Shown here piece after piece: positions 4,003-6,820 of a stretch of DNA of 6,820 nt (position 1 is its first letter; every line of letters starts with the position of its first letter). The stretch covers positions 1 to 6,820 of the forward strand of contig JAQXFF010000065.1 in the NCBI GenBank assembly GCA_029250425.1. Reading direction: 5' to 3'. The position numbers and the translations under genes were made by a program. The notes under the pieces are model-generated. The model ran no database searches. It was not told the origin of the DNA and saw only the letters and a program-made list of their open reading frames with translations. The stretch is from Candidatus Thalassarchaeaceae archaeon. GTDB lineage: Archaea > Thermoplasmatota > Poseidoniia > Poseidoniales > Thalassarchaeaceae.

Positions 4003-5799
4003 ATGGCTGAAAATAGCCGCCGACAGCCCATTGTGGCAGTATTGGGTCACGTGGATCACGGCAAAACTTCGGTGCTGGATTATATTCGTAGTTTAGGACA
4101 AAATCGTCAAGCGAGTGTGATGGCTAGAGAAGCCGGCGGCATCACACAACACATTGGCGCCACAGAAGTACCCGCCAAGTTACTGAATGAACTCTGCAGC
4201 CCATTGATGGGAGGTAAGGAATTCTTGTCCCCGGGCCTCCTCTTCATTGATACACCTGGTCACCATTCATTTTCAACCCTTAGAACAAGGGGGGGTTCTC
4301 TGGCTGACATTGCAATTCTTGTTGTGGATTTAATGGAAGGGTGCCAACCACAAACGCTTGAATCCATTCGGATCTTGAAGAATGCAAAAACGCCATTCAT
4401 TGTTTGTGCCAATAAAGTCGACAGGATACACGGATGGCATTGTAAAAATGGTCGTTCTGCAGCAGAATCAATGAATGATCAAGATTCTCATGCAAAGGGT
4501 TTGTTTGAGCAAAAGTTTTGGCATCTTGTTGGCGAATTTGGTGAGCAGGGATTCAACCTTGACATGTATAACAAAATTTCAGACTTTACCCAAAACATCG
4601 CCATGGTTCCTTGTTCTGCAAAAGAGGGGGAGGGGATGCAAGATCTTCTGGCAATCACCATCGGTCTAGCCGAAAAGTTCCTCGAAGAACAACTTTCAGA
4701 TGTTGATGGGGCTTCGGAAGGTACCGTCCTTGAAATGAAAGAAGAACGAGGATTGGGGAAGACATTGGATGTTATTCTCTATCGGGGCCAAGTATCGAAA
4801 GGGGATGAAATTGTCATCGCTACAGAGCAAGGTTCCAAGGTTACCAAAGTTAGAGGATTGTTTAGACCTCGGGGGATGGCTGAAATGCGTGATGCAGGTG
4901 ATCGGTGGGATTCAATTGAAACCGTAGAAGCTGCAGCAGGGTTGAAACTAGCGGCTCCTGACTTGGATGGTGTTCTCGCCGGTACAACTCTTCGCGTCCT
5001 CCCACTTGATGAAAATCTTCGGAAGGCGGCCATCGATGCTGCAGATGAAGAATCCGAAATTAGTATTGAACTAGAAGATGAAGGGATTGTCATCAAGGCT
5101 GATACTCTTGGGGGCCTTGAAGCACTAGCGTTTGAGCTTCGAAATCTTGACGAGCCAATACCCATTCGAAATGCGGGAATCGGCCCGGTGAATAAACGTG
5201 ATTTGCGAAGTGCAGAAAACGCGTCTAACCCTTTGCATAGAGTTATTCTAGCCTTCAATACGAGTACACAGACTGAAACATCTGAAGATCTAGAAAAAGA
5301 TGATTGTGAAGTTGTGCATATTGGTTCTGACATTATTTACCACATCCTAGAACAATTCGATACTTGGACTGAAAACAAGAAACGCGAATTGGAAGAAGAA
5401 AAGCGAGAACAAATTGTTTATCCAGGTAAAATCAAAATTCTCGCAGATCACATTTTCCGTCGCTCGGGACCTGCAGTTGTAGGTGTCAGAATCCTAGGTG
5501 GAAGGCTACATGTCGGGCAAAGACTGCTTACAATCGAAGGGGCAAAAGTAGGCCAAGTTAAATCCATTCGAATAGGGGATAATTCTCACAAAGAAGCAAA
5601 AATGGGAGATGAAGTTGCAGTGGCAATAGTAGGTGCAACGGTTGGAAGGGGTATTGATGAAGAAGATATTCTTCTTGTTGATGTACCAGCAAGTCATGCG
5701 AGACGGCTCCGAAAACTTGAGTTGACTTCAGCAGAACAAGATATCCTCGACGAACTCACGATACTTCACCGAGCAGATAACCACTTTTGGGGTCGTTAG
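4003..5799 (+). CDS. infB: Translation initiation factor aIF5B (archaeal IF2 GTPase)
   Basis: A GTPase that promotes ribosomal subunit joining and stabilises initiator Met-tRNA at start codons. The 598-residue length matches compact archaeal aIF5B without the long eukaryotic N-terminal extension. G-domain motifs, numbered from ATG 4003: P-loop GHVDHGKT (15-22), switch I AGGITQHIG (44-52), DTPGH (83-87) with catalytic H87, NKVD (137-140) and SAK (205-207). Domain II follows with LYRGQVSKGDEIV, domain III with IVIKADTLGGLEAL and NAGIGPVNKRDL, and the tRNA-binding domain IV begins near YPGKIKILADHIFRRSGPAVVGV. It ends NHFWGR, like homologues. The usual DTPGHEAF reads DTPGHHSF, a change next to but not at the catalytic histidine. 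The in-frame TTG at 3982 lies inside the palindrome and is less likely than ATG 4003. It is the last gene of the translation block. Confidence 0.96.
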   Translation: MAENSRRQPIVAVLGHVDHGKTSVLDYIRSLGQNRQASVMAREAGGITQHIGATEVPAKLLNELCSPLMGGKEFLSPGLLFIDTPGHHSFSTLRTRGGSLADIAILVVDLMEGCQPQTLESIRILKNAKTPFIVCANKVDRIHGWHCKNGRSAAESMNDQDSHAKGLFEQKFWHLVGEFGEQGFNLDMYNKISDFTQNIAMVPCSAKEGEGMQDLLAITIGLAEKFLEEQLSDVDGASEGTVLEMKEERGLGKTLDVILYRGQVSKGDEIVIATEQGSKVTKVRGLFRPRGMAEMRDAGDRWDSIETVEAAAGLKLAAPDLDGVLAGTTLRVLPLDENLRKAAIDAADEESEISIELEDEGIVIKADTLGGLEALAFELRNLDEPIPIRNAGIGPVNKRDLRSAENASNPLHRVILAFNTSTQTETSEDLEKDDCEVVHIGSDIIYHILEQFDTWTENKKRELEEEKREQIVYPGKIKILADHIFRRSGPAVVGVRILGGRLHVGQRLLTIEGAKVGQVKSIRIGDNSHKEAKMGDEVAVAIVGATVGRGIDEEDILLVDVPASHARRLRKLELTSAEQDILDELTILHRADNHFWGR

Positions 5800-5928
5800 G
5801 CCTTCAATACCCCGTTCTTCGAAAGGAATGAGGGTTGAAATCAATGATGATTCTATGACCCCTCTACCCCCAACGTTGAAGTACGAATCCGAACGGTCCT
5901 GTGATGGGTTAACACCCAAGGTGATACC
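5800..5928. other. Intergenic gap between aIF5B and MoxR genes
   Basis: No supported gene lies here. GGGGT (5789-5793) and ACCCC (5809-5813) could pair around the aIF5B stop codon with a 15-nt loop, a weak terminator at best. A second small dyad, TGGGT-TAAC-ACCCA (5905-5918), lies just before the GGTGAT (5920-5925) that may serve the MoxR start. A 53-codon frame (5828-5989) overlaps the MoxR start and is not convincing. Confidence 0.4.
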
Positions 5929-6820
5929 ATGTCAGCAGGGATGGCACAAGCAGGCACAGGCCGCACGAAAGACCTTATTTCCACAGTGAGTCAAATTTCT
6001 CATGCGTTGATGGGTGAAGTTGCCAAGGTTATCATTGGCAAAGAAGAAAATTTGCTCCGTGTCTGTGTCGGTATTCTATCAAATGGAAATATGCTATTGG
6101 AAGATTTCCCTGGACTTGCCAAAACCCTTCTTGCAAATACATTCGCAAAGGCACTAGGGTGCAAATTTAAGCGTGTTCAATTCACTCCTGATTTGCTCCC
6201 GTCTGACATCATGGGCACGTACATGTACGACCAACAAGCTGGTGAATTCAAACTCCGACCTGGGCCACTTTTCACAAATATTCTCCTCGCTGACGAGATT
6301 AACCGTGCTCCACCAAAGTCGCAAGCAGCATTACTTGAAGCAATGGAAGAAAAGCAAGTGACAATTGAGGGAATTACCCACAAACTACCTGCACCTTTCG
6401 TTACACTTGCCACTCAGAATCCTATCGAACAAGAAGGTACCTACCCCCTCCCAGAGGCTCAAATGGATCGAATCCTGATGAAGATGTCAATGGGATACCC
6501 CGACCGTGCCGAAGAGAAAGCAATCCTTGCTCGACGTAAGTTGCGAGGCAAGGATGGTCACGATGTTGAACAAATCACTTCTCCGAAGAAGGTTGTTGCA
6601 ATGCAAAAGGCCCTGGAAACAGTCCATGTTGACCCGGCGATTCTCTCTTACATTGTCGAAGTTGTTCAACGATCTCGTGAAGATCACCGTGTGATTACTG
6701 GTGCTTCACCCCGTGCTAGCCAATCTTTGTTCAAGACCGGACGGGCTTCCGCAGCGATTGATGCTCGAGACTACGTGATTCCTGACGATATCAAGCGGGT
6801 GGCGCTACAGGTTTGCAGCC
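5929..6820 (+). CDS. MoxR-family AAA+ ATPase (cut at right edge)
   Basis: A chaperone-like AAA+ ATPase of the MoxR group; 297 residues are visible of a usual 310-330. Motifs: Walker A EDFPGLAKT (58-66), Walker B LLADEIN (119-125), sensor 1 ATQNP (161-165) and GASPRA (258-263), followed by the helical lid with ARDYVIPDDIKRVA. The QEGTYPLPEAQMDRI stretch (167-182) is typical of MoxR. Such ATPases usually act on von Willebrand A-domain proteins, often with a DUF58 gene next to them, to mature metalloenzymes or surface complexes; those partners would be beyond the edge, so the target is unknown. A TGA at 5902-5904 blocks any longer start. GGTGAT lies only 3 nt before the ATG, which is short spacing; ATG 5941 is an alternative. 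It is in the same direction as aIF5B, 129 bp downstream, and is probably separately transcribed. Confidence 0.93.
   Translation, partial: MSAGMAQAGTGRTKDLISTVSQISHALMGEVAKVIIGKEENLLRVCVGILSNGNMLLEDFPGLAKTLLANTFAKALGCKFKRVQFTPDLLPSDIMGTYMYDQQAGEFKLRPGPLFTNILLADEINRAPPKSQAALLEAMEEKQVTIEGITHKLPAPFVTLATQNPIEQEGTYPLPEAQMDRILMKMSMGYPDRAEEKAILARRKLRGKDGHDVEQITSPKKVVAMQKALETVHVDPAILSYIVEVVQRSREDHRVITGASPRASQSLFKTGRASAAIDARDYVIPDDIKRVALQVCS

Noticed and set aside
4779..5333. A 184-codon minus-strand frame inside the aIF5B gene.
   Set aside because: It is serine- and arginine-rich, as expected for the antisense of an acidic protein, has no motifs, and lies wholly within a secure conserved gene.
5828..5989. 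A 53-codon plus-strand frame (begins MRVEINDDSM) in the aIF5B-MoxR gap.
   Set aside because: It overlaps the first 61 bases of the secure MoxR gene in another frame, and its second half is just MoxR coding DNA read out of frame. No family resemblance was seen. A short leader peptide cannot be excluded.

Overview
The window is archaeal, most likely a mesophilic planktonic member of the Thermoplasmatota such as marine group II (Poseidoniales). That placement is inferred from gene content and style; no database search was run. The firm evidence for Archaea is the gene run eL8 (L7Ae), eS28, eL24, nucleoside diphosphate kinase and aIF5B. An archaeal-type PRPP synthetase, a tRNA-Ile gene with no encoded CCA, TATA-like boxes close to start codons, and a mix of leaderless and Shine-Dalgarno starts agree with it. 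Coding DNA is of moderate GC. The first intergenic region is much poorer in GC (about 29%), and two leader regions inside the translation block are much richer (about 66-68%).

Layout. At the left edge, on the minus strand, lies the N-terminal part of a class-III PLP aminotransferase. A divergent AT-rich intergenic region follows, dense with inverted and direct repeats. Everything after it is on the plus strand: a small protein with two PRC-barrel-like halves, tRNA-Ile(GAT), PRPP synthetase, then the translation block rpl7ae - rps28e - rpl24e - ndk - infB (aIF5B). After a 129-bp gap comes a MoxR-family AAA+ ATPase cut by the right edge.

How the genes fit together. eL8, eS28 and eL24 are ribosomal proteins, and eL8 (L7Ae) also binds kink-turn RNAs. 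NDK regenerates nucleoside triphosphates, including the GTP used by aIF5B, which promotes subunit joining and Met-tRNAi placement. tRNA-Ile and PRPP synthetase (precursor of nucleotides, His and Trp) also serve growth. The aminotransferase and MoxR belong to other processes and probably to separate transcripts.

I see no CRISPR array, insertion sequence, phage gene or defence system. The region is mostly conserved housekeeping DNA. The points most worth a second look are the repeat-rich divergent promoter region, with a related pair of boxes ahead of aIF5B; an eL24 that has lost three of its four zinc-ligand cysteines; an insertion in PRPP synthetase; and the tandem PRC-barrel protein, which may be linked to archaeal cell division.
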